64,000 nucleotides of DNA from Esteya vermicola (taxonomy: Eukaryota; Ascomycota; Sordariomycetes; Ophiostomatales; Ophiostomataceae). The number at the start of each line of letters is the position of its first letter. The stretch's first letter is position 1. Both the position numbers and the translations under genes were made by a program. Location of the stretch: positions 12,501-76,500 of the forward strand of contig PCDM01000024.1 in the NCBI GenBank assembly GCA_002778215.1, read 5' to 3'. Below, piece after piece: positions 20,358 to 31,300 of the stretch. The notes under the pieces are model-generated. The model saw only the letters and a program-made list of their open reading frames with translations. It searched no databases and had not been told where the DNA came from.

Positions 20358-21353
20358 TGTGGACTTGGAACATCTGTCTACCTGTGCAATTTACGAATAA
20401 ATAAGCCTAGTCACTTTTGGTTGGTTAGCAGAGATTCCATTTGAAGAAAGGTGATGATGAAAAGCAAATGGAAACAGTGTAGTGGTTGTCAGAGATCTTG
20501 GTGTATGAGAACAATCATGGGAAAATCAAGAAATTATTGCAAATATTTATGCATCATCCAACCGATAAGAGAAACAATTGAGAATGAGGGTTCAAAGAGA
20601 TCATCTTACCTTAATACTGCAGGTCATGAAAGAGGAGAGGTTGATTAGAGAAAAAAAAATTTTCGTAAAAATTTCCACTGGAACTAAATACGATTAGAAA
20701 CATCACGTGGTTATATTAGTAAGCCAAGTTTCGTGAAGCTTAGGCGATCGATAGTGAAGGGAGAGTATCTACGATGCAGACACTCACTCCCCTACGAAGC
20801 TACGGAGTATATATCTTAAGCGAAGCCCTTTAGAGGGCTTCGCTATTACATGACTATAGGAGTGGGTCCTGCTCTTACTATGCATCGAGTCAAACAATCA
20901 AACAACTACATAGTACAGGAGACAACATGGAAAAATGGGTGGAAGAGAAATGTACAAATAGAGTCATAGAGTCGAGGTAGATTCTCTATAACGGCCCATG
21001 AGCTTAATCCTATAGCCAGCCCAGAAGTCTACAACCAGTCTTTCCACTCTCTTGCATTTCCTTTAACAGTCTCACTAACTTTGCCCTTGGAATTGGCTTC
21101 TAGCCTTTGCAACAGTGAACAGAGTCTGGATTTTTATTTCATTTTGAACCCCATAGTCCGGCGCCATATGCCAGTGGCTTCTGACTAGACAATTGACAAG
21201 CCGTGGTCACAAACAAAAAAAGGACAATAGGAAATCTTCTCTCATCCCCCAAAGCATAGATGTCGTGCGTGATTGTGAATGCCTCTTTTTCTTTATTATT
21301 CCGTCTCGTTACCCCGCCCTCCCTGATATCCATAGTTCAACCATCTTTTATAT
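20358..21353. other. Intergenic with a strong hairpin
   Basis: AT-rich upstream region of the MOCS2A gene, then the 3' side of the eS28 gene. A perfect 11-bp stem hairpin lies at 20819-20844 (listed separately). Short open frames show no recognisable product. Confidence 0.6.
20819..20844. other. Perfect 11-bp stem, 4-nt loop hairpin
   Basis: Arms agcgaagccct (20819-20829) and agggcttcgct (20834-20844) are exact reverse complements around ttag. It lies in a gene-free spacer and may be a decayed repeat or a transcript fold. No run of T follows it. Confidence 0.7.
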
Positions 21354-21683
21354 TTATCTTAGGCGGCGGGCCTCACGTTCAGACTCTAGCAGGCACAGAA
21401 TATCGTCCTCGCGCACTTGAGAAACACATGTTAGCGATTTCTTCGCCTTGTCACTAAACTCTGTTGTTCACCTGGCTCCTACTCATCTTCCTCTTCCATC
21501 TGCCCTGGCCTACCCCACCCTCATTCTGATTTACTTACCAGGTCCTTTGACATTCCGGATGATGCTGCGGCTCTGGTCTTCAACGAACTCGACGCGCACC
21601 TGTGTGACACCACCACGAGAGCCGGTACGGCCGAGGACACGGGTCACCTTCACCAGCTTAACAGGTTGCTTCGAGGACTCCAT
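21354..21683 (-). CDS. RPS28: 40S ribosomal protein eS28
   Basis: Exons 21683-21539 and 21415-21354 join in frame to 68 residues, the normal length. The 123-bp intron has a GTAAGT donor and splits the Val codon of KGPVRE. The protein starts MESSKQPVKLVKVTRVLGRT and ends LLESEREARRLR, with the highly conserved SRGGVTQVRVEF and RSIIRNVKGP blocks. It is a small-subunit protein at the mRNA exit/E-site region. The gene is divergent from dynactin p50, with start codons only 418 bp apart, so both promoters share one short spacer. Confidence 0.95.
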
Positions 21684-22101
21684 TTTGTTGAATCTTTGAA
21701 GGTTAGTTGTCAAATTCTGCTTATGCCTCCAGCTCAATCATTTCTCTTTCGTCTTACAATCCGTAAAGAATCTGTTTATATCGATAATATGCGTTGGAAA
21801 AAGTCGTGAAAAAGGAACAGCGGTTTGGCTGGATAACAAGATCTGAGAAAGAGATGGGGCTCTGATTTTCGCAGGATTTGGATTTTTCTTTTTTAAAAAA
21901 GGGTTGTGGGCGAGAAAGGGTCACTAGCCACAATTACTGTGATTGGCTGAATATAATGGTTAGTATCGAATTCTCCACTTGTACCATCTGCCCTATTTAT
22001 CTGATTATCTCAGCTTTCTAAGCTATCTCTAGAGTTCTAATCTTAATTGACGTGTTTACTCAACGCATCTACCTACGCGTGCATTCCTGTCTTATACGAC
22101 G
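21684..22101. promoter_or_regulatory. Shared divergent promoter of eS28 and dynactin p50
   Basis: A 418-bp spacer between two oppositely oriented start codons. It contains a T/A run near 21887-21900 and an attgg CCAAT-type box near 21940. No open frame is supported. A 5' UTR intron in the ribosomal protein gene is possible but was not resolved. Confidence 0.5.
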
Positions 22102-23594
22102 ATGGCACTCAGCAGAAAATATTCTACCTTGCCGGATCTGGTCCGTATGACAATATTGTGTTTTTATAGGACTTGACTTCTCTAATATGTCAACTTTTTA
22201 GGATACCGCCCCAGACGTCTATGAAACGCCGGAACTGACAGACGACAATTCAACTGTATTGGTATGCTATTCGTGTCAGGATACTTCAATAATTGAGGAA
22301 CGGAAACCGAGAAGCATATTTGAGTTCCTAATCGGTATCACTACAGACAACCACTGGAATATCGCCGTCAGACGACGAATCAGACGTGGATAACGACAAC
22401 ACGGGCATTTCGCGATCCCGTGTTCAGATTGGCCAGGCTCGGTCACGTTTCCAGAGGGCGGATGTGGACGCACGGGGCGTTGATTTCTCTGACCGTATTG
22501 ACGGCAAGCGCAAGGCTTACCGAACCACAGTGAGGCGGCACCGCAGTCCACATGAACTAGGCGATCTAACCGACGAAGACAGCGATGAGGATGGCAATAA
22601 AAGGGATGGTGGTGGAAGCAGCAGTGACAACCTTGAACGGAAAATTGCTCGACTAAAGCGGGCAGCAGAAGAGATTAAGGAAGTATATACCAGCCAGAAA
22701 GCTGGCGATAAGGAGGGAGAAAGAGGAAGCGAGGATACTTCTTCCGCGGCGCTAGAGTCGCTGAGCCAGATGCTCGATGAGATTGCGCGTCTCTCTGAGC
22801 AAGATTCTTCTTCTGTAAAGGCTGCGGCTACGAAACGGGTGCCGATGCAAGTGTCAGCACCAGCACTAGTAGTCGGATCTTCATCTCTTTTACAGCCAGC
22901 ACCGCCTTCTCTAGCCCAGGTAGCCGACTTTGATCGCCGGCTTGTTCTTCTTGAGCGATCCATCGGTGTTGGGTCATCGATGCTTTTACCGGGTATAGAT
23001 GATGGTAACGGCAGCGCAACTCCTCTGCCGCCGCGTGCCATCTTGCCGACCCTCGATGTGCTCCAACGCCAGATTTCCACATTGGCTGATGCATCAACTG
23101 CATCTCTAGATGGCATTAGTCGGCGTGTCCGTGCACTCACGCAAGAGGCGGATGAGCTCATAAAGTCTCGTCAGGCAGCGAAAGCCGCCCAAGAGGCACT
23201 TGTACAGGCTGGTGTGCAAGGAGCCGGAGCCGGAGCAGGAAGTACAGGGGGGCCAACAATTGGTGCAGCTGGGGACGACCCTGACCAGACAGCCAAGATC
23301 AATGCACTTTACGGCACACTGTCGACTATTGAGAACTTGACCCCGCTTCTGCCACTACTTCTGGACCGGCTGCGATCACTACAAGCCATCCACGCGGATG
23401 CAGCGTCGGCTAGTGAACTACTCGATGGTCTGGAGCAGCGACAAGCTGAGATGGCGGCTGAGGTGCGGCAGTGGCGTGAGGGTCTGGACAAGATTGAGAT
23501 AGCTATGCACAAAGGCGAGGCAACTATGGGCAAGAACATGCAGGTCATGGAAGGCTGGGTCAAGGGGTTGGAGACGCGTCTCGACAAGGTGTAG
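22102..23594 (+). CDS. Dynactin subunit 2 (dynamitin, p50)
   Basis: Exons 22102-22140, 22202-22261 and 22347-23594 join in frame to 448 residues. The first two coding exons are tiny (39 and 60 nt), and both introns lie between codons. The N-terminus MALSRKYSTLPDLDTAPDVYETPEL is the diagnostic dynamitin motif that anchors p50 in the dynactin shoulder. The remainder is acidic linker and coiled coil (about 165-200, 300-360 and 380-448), ending KGLETRLDKV. Dynactin activates cytoplasmic dynein for nuclear migration and retrograde transport in hyphae. The intron 1 donor is GTCCGT rather than the commoner GTATGT or GTAAGT, but the joined protein fits the family exactly. Confidence 0.92.
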
Positions 23595-24260
23595 AGCGGT
23601 AGAGAGGACTGACACATTTATCAATCGCATAGCGATTACTATAGTTTTCGCCTCCCCGGACGCTTTTTTTGTTTGCTCTTTTCTTTTTGTTGTCCACAGC
23701 GATTTTCACAAGATAGTATAGCACTGTTAGGAGCGGGAGTAGAATGAGTCAGGCATGAGATTAGTCAGACCTCCAGCTAGATGTAGCTTCTTTCTTTCAT
23801 ACAGAAGCGTTTGTTTCGACTTTTTTAGCATATTGTCACATGACACATATATGATCACGTGGATGTGGTACTCGTACTATTGCAAGTCTCCACCAGGAAA
23901 TACATCATCACTTTTCCCCATTCTGATACGTCTCACCGTGTCTCGACCCTTTCTTTCTTTACCTCAAGGGAATTTTTCTCGTTGGGTAGGGAATAGTGCT
24001 AGGGGAAATTTGGAGACTACTAATTTGTGTTGGAAGGGCACTTTACGACGCTTCTATTCAGTGTATATTCCGATTTTTTCGGCATTTCACGCCGTTCACG
24101 GCTTTCACGGCTTTCAGCATACTTGTGATCCTAAGTAGGTTTGGCTTAAGCTGTAGTAGCTTAAGCCAGGCTAGGCAGTGGTCGAAGCTGGACCACTACC
24201 CAAGACTGCAAGACTGCAGGACTGCAGGGAGAAACCTGGGGTGGCAGATGGGCTCATACA
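23595..24260. other. Intergenic with hairpin and short direct repeats
   Basis: Spacer between the dynactin and Rtc4 genes, both on the plus strand. It has a repeated cacggctttcacggctttc stretch near 24095-24115, a 10-bp stem hairpin at 24142-24168 and repeated aagactgcaagactgcaggac near 24205-24225. No gene seen. Confidence 0.55.
24142..24168. other. Perfect 10-bp stem, 7-nt loop hairpin
   Basis: tggcttaagc (24142-24151) and gcttaagcca (24159-24168) are exact reverse complements around tgtagta. It lies about 90 bp upstream of the Rtc4 start, so it may fall in its 5' leader. Confidence 0.65.
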
Positions 24261-26693
24261 ATGGCAGGACCGCGTAGGAAGCCTAATCTAATGTCTCTGA
24301 CGGCATCTGCCAGTTTATTTGTGAATTCTGTGAATTCAGCGAATGACAGGGGTTTGAGAGGCGGGGCCACGGCTGCATTGACAAAAGCGACAAAAGCCAA
24401 AAGAGAGGCCGTGGCTGTGGATGCACTTCCTTTGAGCAGCAGCAGCGAGGAGGAGGAGGATGGAGAGGGGATTACGGAGAACGCACATGCAATGAAATCG
24501 GGCCTAGAAAGACGACCACAGCAGGAGCAGTTACGGCATGCTTCATACGTGTCTGATTCTTCCGACGGCGGTGGCGGACGCTCAGGCCGAGGTGATATTA
24601 GGTCGACTCGGTTCAAAACATCGGTGCCGGCGCCCGTGGAATCACGAACAAGCACTCGACCGCAGGCCTCTAACAGGATCATCCGGCCTCCACGGGGCCC
24701 TATCGGCAGTGGCCACCGAGCTCTAGACCTGCGACAGCGGGTTGTGACGAAGCGAACTACAAGCGACGATGTGGACGAAAACGGAGAACCAGGCAGTACT
24801 AGCAGCGTTCGGATTTCAAAGCGTCTACGGTCCAGGGGTGGAGAGCACCAACTACAGTCCGAGGCACACTCCTCATCTTACCGCGACGACGTTGACAGAA
24901 CCAGCAGGTCTACGAGTGTAGGTATGAGAATGGCTACAAGCGTAAAAACGGCAGCGACATCTCGGACTCGGACAGATCCACCTCCCATTTTCAATAGCGG
25001 CCGCAAATACCCACCTCGTGTAGGTTACAGCCGACAGACATCAACGGTAAGAGTGGCTGGCCGAGGTGGCCGAGGTAGCATGCGCAATGATGTGCTGGAA
25101 ACGGGTATGCAAGCTTCCCTCTCTCCTTCTTCTTTATGATAGCCTTTCTGACAAGGTCTAGGGGAGGTTAAGGGGGGTCCAGGCCTTGGCAAGGGCGTCA
25201 GCGATATTAGCGAGCCAGAAGAGCGAGTGGCTTTTATTCGACCTCCGACTCAGACGCCAGAAAAGGAGTCGCCTCGAAAGACATTCATATTCAAAAAGTA
25301 TTCAGACTCGGATAGCTCTGAAGGGGATACACAGACGGCCAAGTCCCGCATGCCGAGCAGGAGCCGTAGGACACTAGACGGCACGAACCAGAGGGATAAG
25401 GACGCCACGGTGAGTAGCGTGCCGGTAGGCGCGACGCTCGCATCACTTAGAGGCAGGCAGTCGTGGCGGATGCCGCGAGGAAGGGGAAGTGCACAGACTC
25501 CCGTTTCTGGCGCACTGGAGGTGGATAGAGAGCGAGAGGGAAAGCGAAAAGATGGAGATCTGGGTAAGAGGGCAAATAACGACGGCACTAAAGGAAAGGG
25601 CCGACCGAGAGATAGGGGTAAGGCCAAGGGAAGAGTCCACAGCGACAGTGACGACGAGTCAGCACCGATAGCCGTCTTTCGCATGCCAGCCATCTGCGGC
25701 GATGTTGGCGATACGGAAGATGGCGATACTAATGGTGCTGAGAGCGTCCGTTTTGACACGATGGAAAACGTCTCGTCAGACCGCCATACAGGCAGCGAGA
25801 CTGACAGCACGGTGGCGTGCAGTGAGAAGGCGGTCTACTGTCCACTGTGCAACGCAGTAGTCGATGAGGAGGCGCTGCAGGCGCTGCAGGTGGCGCTGCC
25901 GACTTTGTTCGGCAGTGGCAACGACAGAAAGCGGCCGATGAAGAGCGAGGCAGCCAAGACAAGTGGACCATCGGGCGGCATGCGACTGCACCTGCTCAAG
26001 TTTGACGAGAAGATGAGCTTCTGTGCAGCTCACCGGCAGCGGACGGGTGAGGAGACATGGAAATCACGCGGGTATCCGAACATTGACTGGGCGAGGCTGG
26101 AGGAACGCATTGGGAAGCAGAGAGGGCACCTGCAAGCCGTGCTGGACGGCACAGCGTCTTCCCATTTCCGGAACATGTTGCGGACGGCGAGGGAAGACAT
26201 GAGAAGAAAAAGAGGTGGTGGTTCTGGGGGCGGCGGCTATAGGCGCGCTGCGGGTGCAGGTTCTAGTGTTGGCGGCGGCGGCATGGCAGCTACGTCCCAG
26301 GTACCGGGATACTACGGTCGTCGGGGCCAGCGGATCATGTCGGAGGCGATTGTACATGAGTTTCAAGCGGCACTGCGGCACCAGGCGGTGCAAGACCCGT
26401 TGGTATCGGCGTGTGGATACTTGCAGTTTGTCCAGAATGTGCTTGTGCCGGAGCTGGCAGTGCGGCTGATCATGGAAGACATGTGTGTGGAGGCAGAGGA
26501 GGCGCGGCAAATTATGGGGGAGAGCGTGACGATGGGGGAGCTCATGCACGAGGAAGTGGATGTGGTGACGGAAGACGGCGAGGACGGCGAGGACGGCAAG
26601 GATGGTGAGGATGGTGAGGAGAGTACTCGGTGGCAACGGGAGAGCGGTGGCACAAGGCACAAACGTGTCTTTTGTGGAGTTGTAGAATGCTGA
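24261..26693 (+). CDS. RTC4: Restriction of telomere capping protein 4 (Rtc4-like)
   Basis: Exons 24261-25104 and 25162-26693 (57-bp intron, branch CTGAC) join in frame to 791 residues. The first 500 residues are disordered and rich in Ser, Arg, Asp and Gly. The conserved Rtc4 domain follows: VYCPLCNAVVDEEALQAL with a Cys pair, MSFCAAHRQRTGEETWKSRGYPNIDWARLEERI, SSHFRNMLRTAREDM, GYYGRRGQRIMSEAIVHEF, and VSACGYLQFVQNVLVPELAVRLIMEDM. A Gly-rich insert (about 650-675) and a C-terminal acidic tandem (EDGEDGEDGKDGEDGEE) are species-type additions. In budding yeast Rtc4 is linked genetically to telomere capping; its molecular activity is unknown. It is nuclear by inference. Confidence 0.88.
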
Positions 26694-28316
26694 GTCTCGA
26701 TGCTGATGTTTCCTGGAGAAAGTCTAGTCTTGCTGATCAACGGGTAGTTGTAAACCGAGCCCCTGTATAGATGATACTGACCTTTGACAAATACTAATGG
26801 TACACGCTTTACTCCGTACGCCTCGTAGTCGTAGAGTACTCGTAAAAGTTGATTAGCCCTTGCCTTTGTAGACGGACCGATAAGTGTTTCCGCTTGGCTT
26901 GTTTTGCGACATGCCTCTTTACGGAGTACCTTCCGTGGTTTCTATTGGTGGAGACGTCACCGAGTCTACATTGGACATAGTTATACTGTGTGCGTACTAT
27001 GGTTGAAATAATAAAATACACTGTACGTGAAGTCAAAATAGCGAGTACGGATTACATGGTAAGAAAAACTGCCGATTTGCGCTGTGCACGGATCGCGGTC
27101 TGGCGTTGCATTGAAGCTGCTCTCTGTACGGAGTACTCGTAAAACGGTTGCAGAGTACAGAATACTCGTACTCGTATTACTATGTCGCGCTCTTTAATGA
27201 AGAAGCCTCTGCTGGGTACGAGGACGGAGTACAGAGTTCTCGTAGACGGTGTGCGATCTAAAGACATCCACCGGCTGTGATTCCTGCCCTGCGATGCACC
27301 CGTATGGCAATCATACACTGTCAGTCAGATGGGTTTTTAGGATCGCCACCTACAAAATGTGGATGTCGAGACTGGCAGGGCTGTCTTGCCTACTCGTACA
27401 AGTACAGTGCGTACAAGATTGTACTCGACTTGTACTTGTAACTCGTAGCCCTTACAGCTGCGAGTACTCGTACGAGTACTCGTAACTTGGAGAACGCGGA
27501 GAACACAGAGAGAACGCAGTGAACGCACAGGGCAGGTGACCTGTCGCCTGCCGAGTCAACAAAGTAATACAAGTACAAAGGACTCGTAACTCTCTATTGC
27601 ACCTAGCCGGGGAGTCCTTCCTCCGCCCTTGTTCTTCCTGCTTCTTGTGCTTGCCCTTGTCCCTCTCCCCGCTACGAACAAGTAGTACAAGTAGAAGCAC
27701 GCTATTATAAACGCACTATACGAGGAAAGCAGAGCTGCTCAAAACCCACTACGGTGTACTGCACTCACTGTCGCTCCTTCCTCGAGTCTCGCGTCGGCGA
27801 CTGTTTCCGCCCTTCTTCCGCTCCCCCCTCTCTCGCCCGCCACTCTCTCTCTCTCACAGCTTCCCTCTGCTCTTCCTCAGCTCCCTTCTGCAAACGACAC
27901 AGCAAACAATACAGACCCAGCTGGCTGTCTTCCTGCATCGTGCCTCTTGCCGGCCATTTGAGCCTCTTTTTTCCCGACAGTCGTCTACACGCATCGTCTT
28001 CTACGACCGCGCCAATTCCTGTCTCTGCTCCTGTCTCTCTCTTTTGCTCTCCTCGAGGAAGCACCTTTTTTTTTTTTTACGCGATTTCTTCCGTCGTGCT
28101 TGTGACGCCATGTTCTAGGGGACAGCAGATACGCAATTTGAGGATCCTCAAACGTCTGCGCCTCGATCGATAACGAGGCAACAGAGAAACGAGTCTCGCG
28201 ACGCATTGGAGTGCTCCGTCTCCTTGCCCTGGCGTTTATTAGCCGCCGACCTCTCTCCCTCCGACTCTTGCTCGACGTTTCCGTGACATGGCCCTGCCCT
28301 CCTCGGATGCGACCCA
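26694..28316. other. Intergenic, adenylate cyclase upstream region with dense palindromes
   Basis: A 1.6-kb spacer. From 26810 to 27600 it is crowded with GTAC-centred motifs, including a perfect 22-bp palindrome at 27461-27482. From 27770 to 28300 it is C/T-rich, as expected for the long 5' leader of the adenylate cyclase gene. No gene of its own is supported. Two short uORFs at the end are listed separately. Confidence 0.6.
27461..27482. repeat. Perfect 22-bp palindrome built from CGAGTACTCG
   Basis: The 22 bases are identical to their own reverse complement and consist of two overlapping CGAGTACTCG units sharing a central CGTACG. It is the most extreme member of the GTAC-centred motif family scattered through the intergenic DNA. 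Confidence 0.8.
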
Positions 28317-28339
28317 ATGGTGACAATGCCTCGACATGA
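28288..28339 (+). promoter_or_regulatory. Two uORFs overlapping the adenylate cyclase start
   Basis: ATG 28288 opens an 11-residue frame ending TGA at 28321-28323. ATG 28307 opens a 10-residue frame ending TGA at 28337-28339. Both run past the first in-frame ATG of the main gene (28317), and the second also passes the next one (28326). If the transcript starts upstream, these uAUGs would reduce initiation on the main frame. Confidence 0.45.
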
Positions 28340-31300
28340 ACCCGCCTTACGCATCAGCTCCCTCACGAGCTCCTCGACCGACAGCAGCCGATCTACCGTC
28401 ACTCTAAAGCCCCTGCCGAATACACCTACCACGGCATCTACCACGGCAATAGCTGCTGCAACGGCTGCCGCCGCCGCCGCCGCCATACCCTCCTCGTCCG
28501 ACTACCGTATGGCTCGCAGTCCCCGCTCTTCCACCGGCTCGTGGAGGACAAACCTACCCTCCCGTCTGCCCACTGACGAGAACGGACAGCTGATCCGGTG
28601 AGACACGCAATGTCACGAGAGCTTCATTTCTTCCTGTCCCCCCCATTTTCACTCCCCGCTAATGACCACCCCCTCTCAGACACAGGTCCGCCTCCAACGC
28701 CGACACCGTCGTGTCCCCAACTTCCACAGTTGCTGCACAGCGCGGCTCCATGGTCTCCTCTATATCCATGACCGGCGCCGGATTCCGCGATAACCGAGTC
28801 GACTTTGGCAACTACCGTCGCGACCTCGCCGCCCTCGATATCAATAGCGGCTCCAGCAACAGCAACGGCGGAGGCAAAGGAACCGCACCTGCGCACTCGG
28901 CATTGGCATCGGCATCGGCATCCCAGATACCCCACATTCCTCCCTTTGGCAACTCTGGCATCGGCCAAGTCGCCCCTTGGACGACCGCTGCCAGCAGCTC
29001 CACCCCCGGAGGCACAATGTCGCCTTCCACTTTGGGCGGCGCCGGCGGCCAGATGACCTTTTACGAGGACTCTAGTGATAACGTCTCCGTGGCTTCTCCC
29101 CTATCGCCTCCGCTCCGCTCAAACACCCGCCTTATCCAGACCTCGGGCAGCAACGAATCGCCTGATGCCTTGTACTCCAACGACGAGCGCCGCCCTTCTG
29201 TTGCCAGCATCACCACCACCGCCAGCAGCCAAGGCTCCAGAGCCAGCGACCGCCGTGGCGGTGGCTTCCGCAAGCTGCAGACCTTTTTTGGCGAAGACCA
29301 CCCCGGCCGCGATTCGTCCGACATTGGCCTGCCCCCCGCCACCCGCGAGCACCGCTCCCACTCCCACAGCCATGGCCGCACCCAGCGCGACCGCAACTAC
29401 TCTAATGCCACTGACCACGGCCGTGAAGGCTCGCCCTCTTCCTCCCGTCCACGGACTCCCGTCCCTGCCCCAGAAGTCGTCCCCTTTCTCTACCAGGAGG
29501 CCAACGTATGTCCTCTCCATCTTCTGTGTCTGCTCTCCTTTCTTTCTTTTTTTGACATCCCCGCAGGATATTGCTCGGTACGGCGAGGCGCCGGTCCGGA
29601 ACACGCTCAGCGGCCCCGATCGCGAACGCTACGTGTCCGATGCGACACAGCAGAATCCTCCCAAAACATCGTCCTCTTCACGGTCCGGCCACTCCATTGC
29701 CCACATCTCCCACCACCACCACCACCACCATCACCATCACCGCCACAACAGAAGCAACGAAGACTCAAAGGTTTTGCGACCAACCGTCAGCAGGGAGGAT
29801 TCCATTGTCGGCAGCCGGGACCGCGGCACCGCCCTGCCGTTTGCCTCTTCTCGGCCACGTGCCCAGAGCCCTACTCCGAGCAGCCAAAGTGGCAGCACCA
29901 CCATCTTCCACTCCCAAAAGAGCGGCAGCTTTGCTGAGCCCACGTCTCCCGGCCCGCCACAACCTAAAAGGGGCTTCCTCAACCTCCTCCGCCGACACAA
30001 GGACAGGGACGACATCCCAAGCAGCAGCAGCAGCACCACCAATCTGGTGCAGCCGAAGCTGGGCTCCTATTCGGCCCAAAGCATCTCATCGCGTCCATCC
30101 CGCGTCGATCTCCATCGCATGGACATGTCTTCGCCCTTTTCGGGTGCAGAGTTCTCCCAGCGTTTCCACGGCGACTATGAAATGGCCGGCTCTCGCTCTG
30201 CGACCAGTTCGCGCCAGGCAACCTTTAACAACAAGTTCCCCTTCTCCAAGAAAGCCCGGACACAGCGGTACACGGACGATCAAGACGAAATGATTGGCCC
30301 CACAGACCGCACCGTTGGTGGTACGCACTTTTATCTCGATACCGACCTCAACAATATGGACGGTATCTTGGGCCGCCCACTGCCTCTGACACCAATGGAT
30401 GCCGACTTTATGCGCAGCGCGGAACCCGAAAGGACAGCCCCAACCGGACGCGTCAACCACTATTACAACAAGAACGCCGCGAACGCGCAGGGCACCACAG
30501 CACCACCCACCATTGGTAGTCCTCCGGGACCGAATGGCGCTTGGAACGCTCCCGACAGCTGGGCTGTTCGGCGCACGGCAGACGAGCTGCACAACGGTCC
30601 CGAATCCGATGAATTTGGCAGCTCATCCCGACTGGAGGAAAGCTCCATCCCCTACTGCATCCGCGTCTTCAAGAGCGACGAGACCTTTGCCACGCTGCCC
30701 CTGTCCTTGAACGCCACCGTGCAGGATGTCATCAACGTCATGGCCAAGCGCGTCTTCAATGAGAGCCAAAATTATCAAATCGTCCTGAAGCGCCACGACC
30801 TCATGCGCATTCTCGGCCCATCCGAGCGACCACTGCAGATTCAGAAGCGGATGCTTATGCAGGTCGGCTACGAAGAGCGCGACCATCTAGGCGACCTTGG
30901 CCGCGAGGACAATAGCTATCTCTGCCGCTTTCTCTTCCTAACCGCCCACGAGAGTGACTCCCAGACACGATCCGATATTGGCCTCGGCCGCATGCCCAAG
31001 CTTAGCCACGTCGATCTCTCCGGTCGCAACCTCGTCACAATCCCTATAAGCCTCTATAAAAAGGCAAACGACATCACCGCACTCAACCTGTCTCGAAATC
31101 TGTCGTTGGACGTGCCCCGTGATTTTATTCAGTCCTGTTTGAGTCTGCGGGATATAAAATACAGCAACAACGAGGTACGCAAATTACCACCGAGCCTCGG
31201 CCGGGCGAACCGTTTGACCTTCCTCGATGTTTCCAACAACCGCGTCGAGAATCTAGACAACGCTGGCCTCGAGGACATTATCGGCATTCTCAAACTCAAT

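Noticed and set aside
29075..29566. Upstream extension of the large adenylate cyclase frame
   Set aside because: It is exon 2 read in the wrong register plus the 61-bp intron. Splicing at 29506/29567 continues the correct protein.
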